64,000 nucleotides of DNA from Microbacterium saccharophilum (GTDB lineage: Bacteria > Actinomycetota > Actinomycetes > Actinomycetales > Microbacteriaceae). Under the pieces are notes generated by a model. The model was given only the letters and a program-made list of their open reading frames with translations, was not told the DNA's origin and searched no databases. A program made the translations under genes and the position numbers. This document shows, one piece after another, positions 24,792 to 37,275 of the stretch; position 1 is the first letter of the stretch, and each line of letters opens with the position of its first letter. Location: assembly GCF_007992455.1 (NCBI RefSeq), contig NZ_BKAH01000004.1:166097-230096 (forward strand), in the 5' to 3' direction.

Positions 24792-25932
24792 GCTTCACCA
24801 CCGACCCCGCCGTCCTCGTCCTCGAGGACGGCACCCGCCACACCGGCCGCGCGTACGGCGCGCGCGGCGTGACCCTCGGCGAGGTCGTCTTCTCCACCGG
24901 CATGACCGGCTACCAGGAGACCCTCACCGACCCGTCCTACGCCGGCCAGATCGTGCTGCAGACCGCGCCGCACATCGGCAACACGGGCATGAACGACGAC
25001 GACCCCGAGTCGCGGCGCATCTGGGTCGCCGGCTACATCGTCCGCGACCCCTCGCGCGTCGTGTCGAACTGGCGCGCCCAGGAGTCCCTCGACGATGCCC
25101 TCGAGCGCGACGGGATCGTCGGCATCAGCGGCATCGACACCCGCGCCGTCACTCGGCACATCCGCTCCGCCGGGTCGATGCGCGGCGGCGTGTTCTCCGG
25201 CGCGTCCGCAGACCTGGCGGCCGACGAGCAGCTGCGCATGGTGCGCGAGGCGCCGCAGATGGCCGGCCAGAACCTGTCCGCCGCCGTCTCGGTCTCCGAG
25301 GCGCAGGTGACCCCCGCCGTCGGCGAGCGCCTCGGCAATCTCGCCGTCCTGGACCTCGGCGTCAAGCAGTCCACCGTCACGAACCTCGCGGCGCGCGGGT
25401 TCGACGTGCACGTGCTCCCGCAGAGCGTCACGATCGACGAGATCCGCGCGATCGACCCGGTCGCCGTGTTCTACTCCAACGGCCCCGGCGACCCGGCCGC
25501 CTCCGACGACCATGTGAACCTGCTGCGCGCCGTCCTGGACGAGCGGCTGCCGTTCTTCGGCATCTGCTTCGGCAACCAGCTGCTCGGACGCGCGCTCGGC
25601 TTCGGGACCTACAAGCTGCCCTTCGGGCACCGCGGCATCAACCAGCCGGTGCTGGACAAGCAGACCGGGCGCGTCGAGATCACGGCGCACAACCACGGCT
25701 TCGCCGTCGACGCGCCGATCGAGGGCGTCACGGACAGCCCGAACGGCTACGGGCGTGTCGAGGTCAGCCACGTGGACCTCAACGACAACGTCGTGGAGGG
25801 CCTGCGCGCCCTCGACATCCCGGCGTTCTCGGTGCAGTACCACCCCGAGTCGGCGGCCGGACCCCACGACGCCAACTACCTGTTCGACCGCTTCCGCGAC
25901 CTCGTCGTGTCGACCCTGAAGGACAAGAACTA

Positions 25933-25933
<1 letters not shown>
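24788..25933 (+). CDS. carA: carbamoyl phosphate synthase small subunit
   Basis: A 381-residue class I glutamine amidotransferase that delivers ammonia to CarB. The catalytic Cys is C260 in FFGICFGNQ (more usually GICLGHQ), with H352 and E354 in QYHPESAAG. The N-terminal small-subunit domain ([16 protein letters not shown]...[14 protein letters not shown]) is complete. The start overlaps the PH-like gene, and the TAG stop overlaps the carB GTG by one base. Confidence 0.98.
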
Positions 25934-29216
<3,283 letters not shown>

Positions 29217-29220
<4 letters not shown>

Positions 29221-30080
29221 GCGGATTCGGCGGGCGCCTGCACGCCGCCATGACGGAGCGCGGCCGGCTGTGCGTCGGCATCGACCCGCACGCCGCGCTG
29301 CTCGAGGAGTGGGGGCTGGATGCCACGGCCGCCGGCGCGCGCGACTTCGGCCTGCGCGTGGTCGACGCGGCGGCGGGGCGCGTCGCCGTCGTGAAGCCGC
29401 AGGTGGCGTTCTTCGAGCAGTACGGCTCGGCGGGCTTCGCCGCCCTCGAGGACGTCCTGCGCGCGGCACGCGAGGCGGGCCTGCTCGTCATCGCCGACGC
29501 GAAACGCGGCGACATCGGCTCGACCATGGACGCGTACGCGCAGGCGTGGCTCGCCCCGGGGTCGCCGCTGGAGGCGGACGCCGTGACGGTGAGCCCGTAC
29601 CTGGGCCCCGACTCGCTGCGCGGCACGATCGCGCACGCCGTCCGCGGCGGCAAGGGCGTCTTCGTCCTCGCCGCGACGAGCAACCCCGAGGCGCTCGGAC
29701 TGCAGTCGGCCGAGGTCACGGTCGTCGACGCCGAGCGCGGGCAGACGGTCGCCGACTGGGTCGCCTCCCACGCCGGAGCGGCGAACCGCTTCGGCGTCGT
29801 GGAGGGCGACGCGCTCGGCCCGGTCGGCTTCGTCGTCGGCGCCACGATCGACCGCGACGAACTGGGCCTGCGGACCGAGACGCTCGGCGGTGCGCCGATC
29901 CTCGCGCCGGGCTTCGGCGCGCAGGGCGCGCGCCTGGCCGACCTCGACCGCCTCTTCGGCGCGCTCGCGCCGCAGGTGCTCGCCTCGGCGAGCCGCAGCA
30001 TCCTCGGCGCGGGACCGGACGGTCTCGTCGCCGCGATCGACGCGCACAACGCAGAACTGCAGGAGAACCGCCGTGGCTGA
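29217..30080 (+). CDS. pyrF: orotidine 5'-phosphate decarboxylase, type 2
   Basis: A 287-residue enzyme forming UMP. The signature [11 protein letters not shown] with the catalytic Lys-Asp pair identifies the longer type 2 group typical of actinobacteria. The N-terminal [16 protein letters not shown] and late [10 protein letters not shown] phosphate loop are present. It is the last pyrimidine gene of the operon (no pyrD here) and overlaps the guanylate kinase gene by eight bases. Confidence 0.97.
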
Positions 30081-30969
30081 CGGACAGCGTCCCCCCGAGG
30101 TCGACCGGGCCGCGGCATCGCGGCGCGCCGTCGCCGCCCGCCGCGAGCGCGCGTCGCTCAAGCGCGACGTCTCGACCCGCGTCATCACGCCGCAGGAGCT
30201 GCTGCGGCGCGCCCTCGCCGACCCGGCGTCGCCGGCCGGTGCCATGCGGGTGCCGGAGTTCCTCACCGCGATCCCGGCGATCGGGGAGGGCAAGCGCGAC
30301 CGCATCCTCGCCGAACTCGGCATCTCGCCCGTCAAGCGGCTCGGGGGTCTCGGCACCCGGCAGCGGGTCGCGCTGCAGGCCTTCCTCGACCGGCGCTGGC
30401 CGGAGCCCGCGCCGCGCGCCGGCCGCAGCCGTCTGCTCGTGCTCGCCGGCCCCACGGCCGTCGGGAAGGGCACCGTCGCCGCGCACATCAAGGCGCACCA
30501 CCCCGGCATCCTGCTGTCCGTCTCCGCGACGACGCGGACGCCGCGGCCGGGGGAGGTCGAGGGGGAGCACTATTTCTTCGTCGACGATGCCGAGTTCGAC
30601 CGTCTCATCGCCTCCGGCGCGCTCCTCGAGAACGCGACGGTGCACAACACGCACCGCTACGGCACGCCGAAGGCCCCGATCGACGCCGCCCTCGCGGAAG
30701 GACGCACCGTTCTGCTGGAGATCGACCTGCAGGGCGCTCGGCAGGTGCGTGCCGCTGCGCCGGACGCCACGCTGGTCTTCCTCCTGCCGCCGAGCTGGGA
30801 CGAGCTGGTCCAGCGGCTCGTCGGCCGGGGCACGGAGGACGAGGAGGAGCGCGCCCGGCGCCTCCGCACCGCCCGCCGTGAGCTCGCCGCGCAGGGGGAG
30901 TTCGACTACCTCGTCGTCAACGACGAGGTCGCCCGTGCCGCCGAGGAGGTCGCCGCCCTCGCGCGGTGA
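30073..30969 (+). CDS. gmk: fused integration host factor (mIHF) - guanylate kinase
   Basis: A 298-residue protein in two parts. Residues 1 to about 108 match the actinobacterial integration host factor mIHF, with a basic N-terminal helix (RRAVAARRERASLKRDV) and a helix-hairpin-like IPAIGEGKRDRILAELGI followed by RRL-type GLGTRQR. Residues about 119-298 are a complete guanylate kinase with P-loop GPTAVGKGT at 126-134 and the GMP-binding TRTPRPGEVEGEHYFF. In Mycobacterium these are two neighbouring genes. The GTG at 30073 has AGGAGA six bases upstream. It makes GDP; the DNA-binding role of the N-part is inferred. Confidence 0.93.
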   Translation: MADGQRPPEVDRAAASRRAVAARRERASLKRDVSTRVITPQELLRRALADPASPAGAMRVPEFLTAIPAIGEGKRDRILAELGISPVKRLGGLGTRQRVALQAFLDRRWPEPAPRAGRSRLLVLAGPTAVGKGTVAAHIKAHHPGILLSVSATTRTPRPGEVEGEHYFFVDDAEFDRLIASGALLENATVHNTHRYGTPKAPIDAALAEGRTVLLEIDLQGARQVRAAAPDATLVFLLPPSWDELVQRLVGRGTEDEEERARRLRTARRELAAQGEFDYLVVNDEVARAAEEVAALAR

Positions 30970-30984
30970 CGCCCGCCCGTCCGG

Positions 30985-30990
30985 TAGACT
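30985..30990 (+). promoter_or_regulatory. putative -10 of rpoZ
   Basis: TAGACT, six bases, then an ATG at 30997 that is in frame with rpoZ. The stronger start is 60 bases further on. Confidence 0.6.
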
Positions 30991-31056
30991 GGTGGGATGC
31001 CGCGGCGCCGCCGCGCCACGATCTTTCCCATGACATCCGATCCAGGAGGTTTCGCC

Positions 31057-31311
31057 ATGGCCGGAACGAACCAGGGCATCATCGACCCGCCCATCGACGC
31101 ACTGCTCGACAAGGTGGACTCGAAGTACCAGCTCGTCATCTACGCATCCAAGCGCGCGCGTCAGATCAACGACTACTACTCCGACCTGCACGAGGGGAAC
31201 CTGTTCGACAACGTGGGCCCGCTCGTGGACTCCAGCGTCGAGGACAAGCCGCTCACGATCGCGATGCACGAGATCCACGAGGACAAGCTCCGCCTTCGCC
31301 CGGCCGAGTGA
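31057..31311 (+). CDS. rpoZ: RNA polymerase omega subunit
   Basis: An 84-residue subunit that helps assemble the beta-prime chain. The conserved core [17 protein letters not shown] is visible. The ATG at 31057 has a perfect AGGAGGT site and gives the usual length. A second in-frame ATG at 30997 sits exactly six bases after a -10 element and would add 20 basic residues if the mRNA is read leaderless; both starts may be used. A long hairpin, then metK, follow. In Mycobacterium coaBC lies between rpoZ and metK; it is absent here. Confidence 0.95.
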   Translation: MAGTNQGIIDPPIDALLDKVDSKYQLVIYASKRARQINDYYSDLHEGNLFDNVGPLVDSSVEDKPLTIAMHEIHEDKLRLRPAE

Positions 31312-31335
31312 CTCTGTGACGCCGCAAGGCGTCGC

Positions 31336-31375
31336 CATGCCCGTGTGCCCTGACATGTCAGGCCCCACGGGCATG
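31336..31375 (+). promoter_or_regulatory. long inverted repeat with inner palindrome before metK
   Basis: CATGCCCGTG (31336-31345) pairs with CACGGGCATG (31366-31375). Inside lies a perfect 14-bp palindrome CCTGACATGTCAGG (31349-31362). As RNA it could be the rpoZ terminator (only GGTTT follows) or a metK leader element; as DNA the palindrome could be an operator. It does not match a SAM riboswitch I know. Confidence 0.7.
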
Positions 31376-31416
31376 ATGGTTTCCGCACCCGTTCGCGTCC
31401 GTTTCCTGGAGAGCCG

Positions 31417-32610
31417 ATGACCCCGCTGCGCCTGTTCACCTCCGAGTCCGTCACGGAGGGGCATCCGGACAAGATCTGCGACCAGATCTCCGACAGCATC
31501 CTCGATGCGATCCTCACCGACGACCCGGACGGCCGGGTCGCCGTCGAGACGCTCGTGACGACGGGTCTCGTCCACGTGGCCGGCGAGGTCTCCACGAGCG
31601 CGTACGTGGAGATCCCGGCGATCGTGCGCGACGTCGTCAACCGCATCGGCTACACATCCTCCGAGACCGGGTTCGACGGCGACTCGTGCGGCGTGAGCGT
31701 GTCCATCGGCGCCCAGTCCTCCGACATCGCCGCGGGCGTCGACAAGGCGTTCGAGCGTCGCGAAGACGGCTCGGAGGACCCGCACGACCTGCAGGGCGCC
31801 GGCGACCAGGGCATCATGTTCGGCTACGCGACCACCGAGACCCCGCAGCTCATGCCGATGGCGATCTGGACCGCGCACCGCATCGCCGAGCGGCTGTCCG
31901 AGGTGCGCCGCGACGGCAGCCTGCCGTTCCTCCGGCCCGACGGGAAGACGCAGGTGACCCTCGGCTACGACGGCACCGTCCCCAAGACGGTCGAGTCCGT
32001 CGTGCTCTCCACGCAGCACCACCCGGACATCTCGCAGAAGGCGCTGCGCGCCGCGATCCGCGCCGAGGTCATCGAGCCGGTCCTCGAGCAGACGGGCCTC
32101 GACATGCCCGATGTGAAGTACTTCATCAACCCGGCCGGGCCGTTCGTCATCGGCGGCCCGAAGGGCGACGCCGGTCTCACCGGGCGGAAGATCATCATCG
32201 ACACCTACGGCGGCGCGTCGCGCCACGGCGGCGGCGCGTTCAGCGGGAAGGACCCCTCGAAGGTCGACCGCTCGGCCGCGTACGCCATGCGCTGGGTCGC
32301 CAAGAACGCCGTCGCTGCGGGCCTGGCCGACCGGCTCGAGGTGCAGGTCGCGTACGCCATCGGCAAGGCCAAGCCCGTCGGACTCTACGTGGAGAGCTTC
32401 GGCACCGGCCACGTCGCGGACGAGGTCATCACGGCCGCGATCCGCGAGGTGTTCGACCTGCGACCGCACGCGATCATCGAGCACCTCGACCTCCTGCGCC
32501 CCATCTACGCGCAGACCGCCGCGTACGGTCACTTCGGCCGGGAACTGCCCGACTTCACGTGGGAGCGCACGGACCGCGTCGAGGAGCTCCGCGCGGCCGC
32601 ACGACTGTAG
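31417..32610 (+). CDS. metK: S-adenosylmethionine synthetase
   Basis: A 397-residue tetrameric enzyme making AdoMet from methionine and ATP. The signatures [22 protein letters not shown] (as [14 protein letters not shown]) and [16 protein letters not shown] are intact. The ATG at 31417 has CTGGAGAG upstream. It is followed after ten bases by priA. It is preceded by a strong inverted repeat where relatives have coaBC. Confidence 0.98.
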   Translation: MTPLRLFTSESVTEGHPDKICDQISDSILDAILTDDPDGRVAVETLVTTGLVHVAGEVSTSAYVEIPAIVRDVVNRIGYTSSETGFDGDSCGVSVSIGAQSSDIAAGVDKAFERREDGSEDPHDLQGAGDQGIMFGYATTETPQLMPMAIWTAHRIAERLSEVRRDGSLPFLRPDGKTQVTLGYDGTVPKTVESVVLSTQHHPDISQKALRAAIRAEVIEPVLEQTGLDMPDVKYFINPAGPFVIGGPKGDAGLTGRKIIIDTYGGASRHGGGAFSGKDPSKVDRSAAYAMRWVAKNAVAAGLADRLEVQVAYAIGKAKPVGLYVESFGTGHVADEVITAAIREVFDLRPHAIIEHLDLLRPIYAQTAAYGHFGRELPDFTWERTDRVEELRAAARL

Positions 32611-32620
32611 AGCCGCGGCC

Positions 32621-34573
32621 GTGACGAGCGTCGCCCGCGTCCTCATCGACTCCCCGCTGCCGCAGCTCGACCGGCTGTTCGACTACGCCGTGCCGGCGGA
32701 GCTGGATGCCGACGCGGTCCCGGGCGTGCGGGTGAAGGTGCCGCTGCGCACCGCCGGGCGGGTCGTCGAGGGGTACGTCGTCGAGCGCGGGGAGGCGGAG
32801 ACCTCCGGCCGCCCCCTGTCCGACCTCGACAGCGTGGTCTCCACAGTGCCGGTGCTCACTCCGCCGCTGTACGCCCTGGCACGCCGCGCGGCCGACCGCG
32901 CCGCCGGCTCGGCGAGCGACATCCTGCGGCTCGCGATCCCGAAGCGCATGGTGCGCGCCGAGAAAGCGTGGCTCGCCGCCGAGACGCCGCCCGTCGCCGC
33001 CGTGCCCCCGGAGGCCGCCGCGTGGGCGTCCGGCCTGCTGGCCGGCTACCCGGGTCTCGCCGAAGCCCTCGCGGCCGGGGAGCGGCTGGCCCTGGACGCC
33101 CCGCCCCGCCCGTCGACGGAACGCGTCGTGGGGGCCTGGGCCGAGCTGCTCGCCGCGATCGCCGTGCACACGCTCGCCGCGGGCCGCAGCACGCTGCTCG
33201 TCGTCCCCGACCAGCGCGACGAGGATCAGGTGCTCGCGGCGCTGGAGGGACGCGCGCCCGAGGTGGTCCGCGACGACGCGCGCCGTTCGGGTCCCGAACG
33301 GTACGCGACGTACCTGCGCCTGCTCACCCCGGCCCCCTGCATCGTCGTCGGCAACCGGTCCACGGTGTACGCCCCGGCATCCCAGACGGGTGTCGTGGTC
33401 GTGTGGGACGACGGCGATCCGCTCCTGGCGGAGCCGCTGAGCCCGGGCGTGCACGCCCGCGACGCGGCGCTCATCCGGCAGGAGCTCGAGGGCAGCGCCC
33501 TCGTGTTCGCGGGGCACACCCGCACGACCGACGTCGAGCGTCTCGTGCAGATCGGGTGGGTCCGCGACCTGCCCGCCGCGCGCCGCGCGAGTCCCCGGGT
33601 CGTGCTGTCGGCCACCCGCGAGGGCGAGTCCCGGGGCGCGCGTGTGCCCTCGGCGGCCTTCGCGGCCGCGCGGGAGGCCATCGCGGGGGGTGGGCCCGTG
33701 CTCGTGCAGGTCGCGCGGCCGGGGTACGCGCCCGTGCTCGTGTGCGCCGACTGCCGCACGCCGGCGCGGTGCCGGCACTGCGGCGGGCCGATGCGGGCCC
33801 GGCGGGCCGGCGCGGCGCCGGAGTGCACGTGGTGCGGCCGGTCGGCGCCGAACTGGTCCTGCACCAACTGCGAGTCCACGAAGCTGCGGATGGCCTCGGC
33901 CGGCAGTGAGCGCACCGCCGACGAGCTCGGCCGGGCGTTCCCGAACACGCGGATCATCGTCGCGGACGGCGAGCACCCCGTCAGCCGCGTCGAGCACCGC
34001 CCCGCCCTCGTCGTCGCGACGCGCGGCGCGGAACCGGCCGCCGTGGGCGGCTACCGCGCCGTCATCCTCCTCGACGGCGACCGGATGCTGATGGCCGAGC
34101 AGCTGCGGATCGGGGAGTCGTGCCTGCGCTGGTGGTCGCACGCCGCGACGCTCGCGGCCCCCGGGGCGCCCGTGCACCTCGTGGGGGTGTCGGGGCCCGT
34201 CGCGCGGGCTCTGGCGACCTGGACGCAGCCCGCCTACGCGCGTGCCGAGCTCGCCGACCGCGTCCCGCTGCACATGCCGCCCGCCGTCCGCGTCGCCGCC
34301 CTGGAGGGCGCCGTGCCGGTCGTGGAGGCGACGCTCGCGGAGCTGCGGACCGCCGTGCCCTCGCTCGGGCCCGAGGCGGTGCTGGGACCGGTGCCGCAGG
34401 CGGAGGGCGGTGTCCGGGCCCTCGTGCGCTTCGACTACGGGCACGGCAAGGCCGTCGCCGAGCACCTCCGGGCGGCCGTCGTCGCGGAGGCGCTGCGCGC
34501 CCGCCGGGCGAGGGAGCGCGGCACGCGCAATACACTCAGAGTGCGGCTCGACGTGCCCGAGCTGGATCTGTGA
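32621..34573 (+). CDS. priA: PriA-type primosome protein, helicase motifs degenerate
   Basis: A 650-residue member of the actinobacterial PriA family, expected to bind branched DNA during replication restart. The N-terminal DNA-binding domain (ARVLIDSPLPQLDRLFDYAVP) and the paired zinc clusters are present (CADCRTPARCRHC and CTWCGRSAPNWSCTNC, about residues 375-425). The Walker A lysine loop is missing: the equivalent segment reads AAGRSTLLVVPDQRD, and Walker B is WDDGD rather than DEEH. It is thus probably not an ATP-driven helicase, as reported for other actinobacterial PriA proteins. GTG start, ten bases after metK. Confidence 0.93.
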   Translation: MTSVARVLIDSPLPQLDRLFDYAVPAELDADAVPGVRVKVPLRTAGRVVEGYVVERGEAETSGRPLSDLDSVVSTVPVLTPPLYALARRAADRAAGSASDILRLAIPKRMVRAEKAWLAAETPPVAAVPPEAAAWASGLLAGYPGLAEALAAGERLALDAPPRPSTERVVGAWAELLAAIAVHTLAAGRSTLLVVPDQRDEDQVLAALEGRAPEVVRDDARRSGPERYATYLRLLTPAPCIVVGNRSTVYAPASQTGVVVVWDDGDPLLAEPLSPGVHARDAALIRQELEGSALVFAGHTRTTDVERLVQIGWVRDLPAARRASPRVVLSATREGESRGARVPSAAFAAAREAIAGGGPVLVQVARPGYAPVLVCADCRTPARCRHCGGPMRARRAGAAPECTWCGRSAPNWSCTNCESTKLRMASAGSERTADELGRAFPNTRIIVADGEHPVSRVEHRPALVVATRGAEPAAVGGYRAVILLDGDRMLMAEQLRIGESCLRWWSHAATLAAPGAPVHLVGVSGPVARALATWTQPAYARAELADRVPLHMPPAVRVAALEGAVPVVEATLAELRTAVPSLGPEAVLGPVPQAEGGVRALVRFDYGHGKAVAEHLRAAVVAEALRARRARERGTRNTLRVRLDVPELDL

Positions 34574-34581
34574 GGAGTCCC

Positions 34582-35511
34582 ATGCGCATCGTCTTCGCCG
34601 GGACACCGCACCCGGCGGTCCCCTCGCTGCACGCCGTCGCGGCGTCCGCGCACGACCTGGTCGGCGTCGTCACGCGCGGCGACGCGCCGCTCGGCCGCAA
34701 GCGCGTCCTCACGCCGTCTCCGGTCGCCGCCGCAGCCGAGGCGCTCGGCGCACCGGTCGTCAAGGCCGACCGGCTCGACGCCGACGCGACGGCCGCGATC
34801 GAGGCGCTCCGCCCCGACCTCGGGGTCATCGTCGCGTACGGCGGACTGGTCCGCGAGCCCCTCCTGTCGCTGCCGCGGCACGGCTGGATCAATCTGCACT
34901 TCTCGCTCCTGCCGGCCTGGCGCGGCGCCGCGCCGGTGCAGCGCTCGCTCATGGCGGGGGAGACCGTCACGGGTGCGAGCGTCTTCCAGCTCGTCCCGGC
35001 GCTCGACGCGGGCGACGTCTTCGGGGAGATCCGCTACGACGTCCCGGCCGAAGCGACCGCCGGCGACGTACTCGCAGCCCTCGCCGAGCGCGGAGCGGCC
35101 CTGCTCGTCGACGTCGTCGACGCGATCGCGGCGGGCACCGCGCGCGCCGTGCCGCAGAGCGGGGAGCCGACCCTCGCCCCCAAGCTCACGATCGCCGACG
35201 GCGCCCTGGACTTCACGGCATCCGCCGACGCCGTCCTCGCCCGGTTCCGCGGCACGACCCCCGAGCCGGGCGCGCACACCTCCGTCGGCGGTCAGCGCCT
35301 GAAGGTGCTCTCCGCCGTCCGCGGCCCCGACACCGGCCTGGATGCCGGGCGCCTCGCCCTCGTCGACGGCGCCGTCCTCGTCGGCGCTCGGGAGGGCACC
35401 GTGGCCCTGCGCACCGTGCAGCCGGCCGGCAAGGGACCGATGGCCGCCGCCGACTGGTGGCGGGGCCTCAGAACCGACGACCCGCGGGTGGATGCGGCGG
35501 TGGCCCCGTGA
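34582..35511 (+). CDS. fmt: methionyl-tRNA formyltransferase
   Basis: A 309-residue enzyme that formylates initiator Met-tRNA. The N-terminal MRIVFAGTPHPAVPSLHA, the catalytic segment INLHFSLLPAWRGAAPVQ (Asn/His) and the C-terminal OB domain are present. The ATG at 34582 has TGAGGAG, which overlaps the priA stop. The stop overlaps rsmB (GTGA). Confidence 0.97.
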   Translation: MRIVFAGTPHPAVPSLHAVAASAHDLVGVVTRGDAPLGRKRVLTPSPVAAAAEALGAPVVKADRLDADATAAIEALRPDLGVIVAYGGLVREPLLSLPRHGWINLHFSLLPAWRGAAPVQRSLMAGETVTGASVFQLVPALDAGDVFGEIRYDVPAEATAGDVLAALAERGAALLVDVVDAIAAGTARAVPQSGEPTLAPKLTIADGALDFTASADAVLARFRGTTPEPGAHTSVGGQRLKVLSAVRGPDTGLDAGRLALVDGAVLVGAREGTVALRTVQPAGKGPMAAADWWRGLRTDDPRVDAAVAP

Positions 35512-36863
35512 ACCTCGCCCGCCGCGTCGCATACGAGACGCTCCGCGCCGTGCACGAGTCCGACGCGTACGCCAACCTGCTGCTGCCGCGGGAGATCACG
35601 CTCGCCGGCCTCGACACGGCCGACGCGGGGCTCGCCACCGAGCTCACCTACGGGACGCTGCGCCTGCAGGGGACGTACGACGCCATCATCGCGGATGCTG
35701 CGGGCCGGGCGACCGAGGACATCGATGCGGATGTCCTGGACGCGCTGCGACTCGGCGCGCATCAGCTCCTGTCGATGCGGGTCGCGACGCACGCCGCCGT
35801 CAACGAGACTGTCGACCTCGTGCGGGACACCGCGGGGAAGAAGGCCACCGGGTTCGCCAACGCCGTCCTGCGGCGGATCTCGGAGCGGCCGCTGGCGGAG
35901 TGGCTGGACCGCGTCGAGAGCGCGGCCCGCTCCGACGACGAGCGCCTCGGCCTCCGCTACGCGCATCCCGTGTGGGTCATCCGCGCGTTCCGGCGTGCGC
36001 TGACCGCCGAGGGCCGGGCCGATGAGCTCGAAGACCTGCTGGCCGCCGACAACGCCGCACCGGGTGTCACGATGACGGCGCTCCCCGGCCTGGTCGACGC
36101 ACCGGCGGACGCCGAGGCGACGCCGTACTCGCCCATCGGGTTCCGCCTGGCCGGGGGAGACCCCGAGCGGCTCGTCCGCCAGGCGTCCGGCCGCGTGCGC
36201 GTGCAGGACGAGGGGTCGCAGCTCGCGGCCCTCGCCCTCACCCGCGCCGCGCCGATCCGCGGCGGCGAGCGCTGGCTCGACCTGTGCGCCGCGCCGGGCG
36301 GGAAGACCGCCGTCCTCGCCGCCGAGGCGCTCGCGGGCGGCGCAGCCCTGGAGGCCAACGAGCTCTCGCCCATCCGCGCGCGCCTGGTCCGCCACTCCGT
36401 GTCGGGGGTGCCCCTGGATGTGCCGGTCTCGGAGGAGGACGGCCGCGACCGTGCGGGCCGTGGCCGCTACGACCGCATCCTGGTCGACGCCCCGTGCACG
36501 GGGCTCGGTGCGCTGCGCCGACGTCCGGAGGCGCGCTGGCGGAAGAGCCCCGCCGACGTCCCCGCGCTCGTCGATCTGCAGCGGGAGCTCCTCACGGCGG
36601 CCGTCGACGCCCTGGCGCCGGGCGGCATCGTCGCCTACGTCACGTGCTCGCCGCACCTCGCCGAGACCGCCGCGGTCGTCGCGGACGTCCGCCGCTCGCG
36701 CGGCGACGCGCTGGAGGAACTCGACGCGCGGGCGGTGCTGGCATCCATCTCGCCGCGCGAGATCGACCTGCCGGAACCCGCGGACGGGTCGGGCCGGGCC
36801 CAGCTCTGGCCGCACCGGCACGGCACGGACGCCATGTCGATCACGCTGCTGCGCCGCCGCTGA
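35508..36863 (+). CDS. rsmB: 16S rRNA m5C967 methyltransferase RsmB
   Basis: A 451-residue protein with an N-terminal NusB-like RNA-binding domain (about 1-140, LATELTYGTLR...DALRLGAHQLL) and a C-terminal SAM-dependent methyltransferase. The SAM loop is LDLCAAPGGKT. The two catalytic cysteines lie in DAPCTGLGALRRRPEARW and YVTCSPH. The GTG start overlaps the fmt stop. Directly downstream begins the 94-bp repeat array, which separates it from rpe. Confidence 0.97.
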   Translation: MNLARRVAYETLRAVHESDAYANLLLPREITLAGLDTADAGLATELTYGTLRLQGTYDAIIADAAGRATEDIDADVLDALRLGAHQLLSMRVATHAAVNETVDLVRDTAGKKATGFANAVLRRISERPLAEWLDRVESAARSDDERLGLRYAHPVWVIRAFRRALTAEGRADELEDLLAADNAAPGVTMTALPGLVDAPADAEATPYSPIGFRLAGGDPERLVRQASGRVRVQDEGSQLAALALTRAAPIRGGERWLDLCAAPGGKTAVLAAEALAGGAALEANELSPIRARLVRHSVSGVPLDVPVSEEDGRDRAGRGRYDRILVDAPCTGLGALRRRPEARWRKSPADVPALVDLQRELLTAAVDALAPGGIVAYVTCSPHLAETAAVVADVRRSRGDALEELDARAVLASISPREIDLPEPADGSGRAQLWPHRHGTDAMSITLLRRR

Positions 36864-36883
36864 GCCGGGCCGCGCCCGGGCAC

Positions 36884-37259
36884 CCGGCATCCCGGGCAAA
36901 AGGGGGACGCTTCGCGCCGCCTCACGCCCGCCCATGCGGCACGAACTGCCCCCGATCGGCGCGAGAGCGGGCGCGCCCCGGCATCCCGGGCGAAAGGGGG
37001 ACGCTTCGCGCCGCCTCACGCCCGCCCATGCGGCGCGAACTGCCACCGATCGGCGCGAGAGCCGCCCCGCCCCGGCATCCTGGCCGAAAGGGTGGCGCTT
37101 CACGCCGCCTCGCGCCCGCCCATGCGGCACGAACTACCACCAATCGGCGCGAGAGCCAGCCCGCCCCGGCATCCTGGCCGAAAGGGTGGCGCTTCACGCC
37201 GCCTCGCGCCCGCCCATGCGGCACGAACTGCCCCCGATCGGCGCGAGAGCCGGCCCGCC
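36884..37259 (+). repeat. four tandem copies of a 94-bp unit
   Basis: Units start at 36884, 36978, 37072 and 37166, each exactly 94 bp and beginning CCGGCATCC. Units 1-2 share variants (CCCGGG, GGGGGACGCTTCG) that differ from units 3-4 (CCTGGCC, GGGTGGCGCTTCA). This suggests two ancestral types each duplicated. The array ends at 37260, where CCGGGATAAT contains the rpe -10. Each unit contains CGATCGG-like (CAATCGG in unit 3) and GCCGCC...GCGGC elements able to fold. The length is not a multiple of three and no coding function is seen. Confidence 0.97.
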
Positions 37260-37263
37260 CCGG

Positions 37264-37269
37264 GATAAT
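37264..37269 (+). promoter_or_regulatory. putative -10 of rpe, leaderless layout
   Basis: GATAAT at the junction with the 94-bp repeat array, six bases before GTG 37276. Confidence 0.6.
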
Positions 37270-37275
37270 GGGGCC

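Noticed and set aside
31312..31416. SAM riboswitch before metK
   Set aside because: Only about 100 bases with one simple nested hairpin; none of the conserved multi-helix cores of SAM riboswitches can be drawn.
36884..37259. CRISPR array
   Set aside because: Repeats are contiguous 94-bp units without unique spacers and no cas genes are present.
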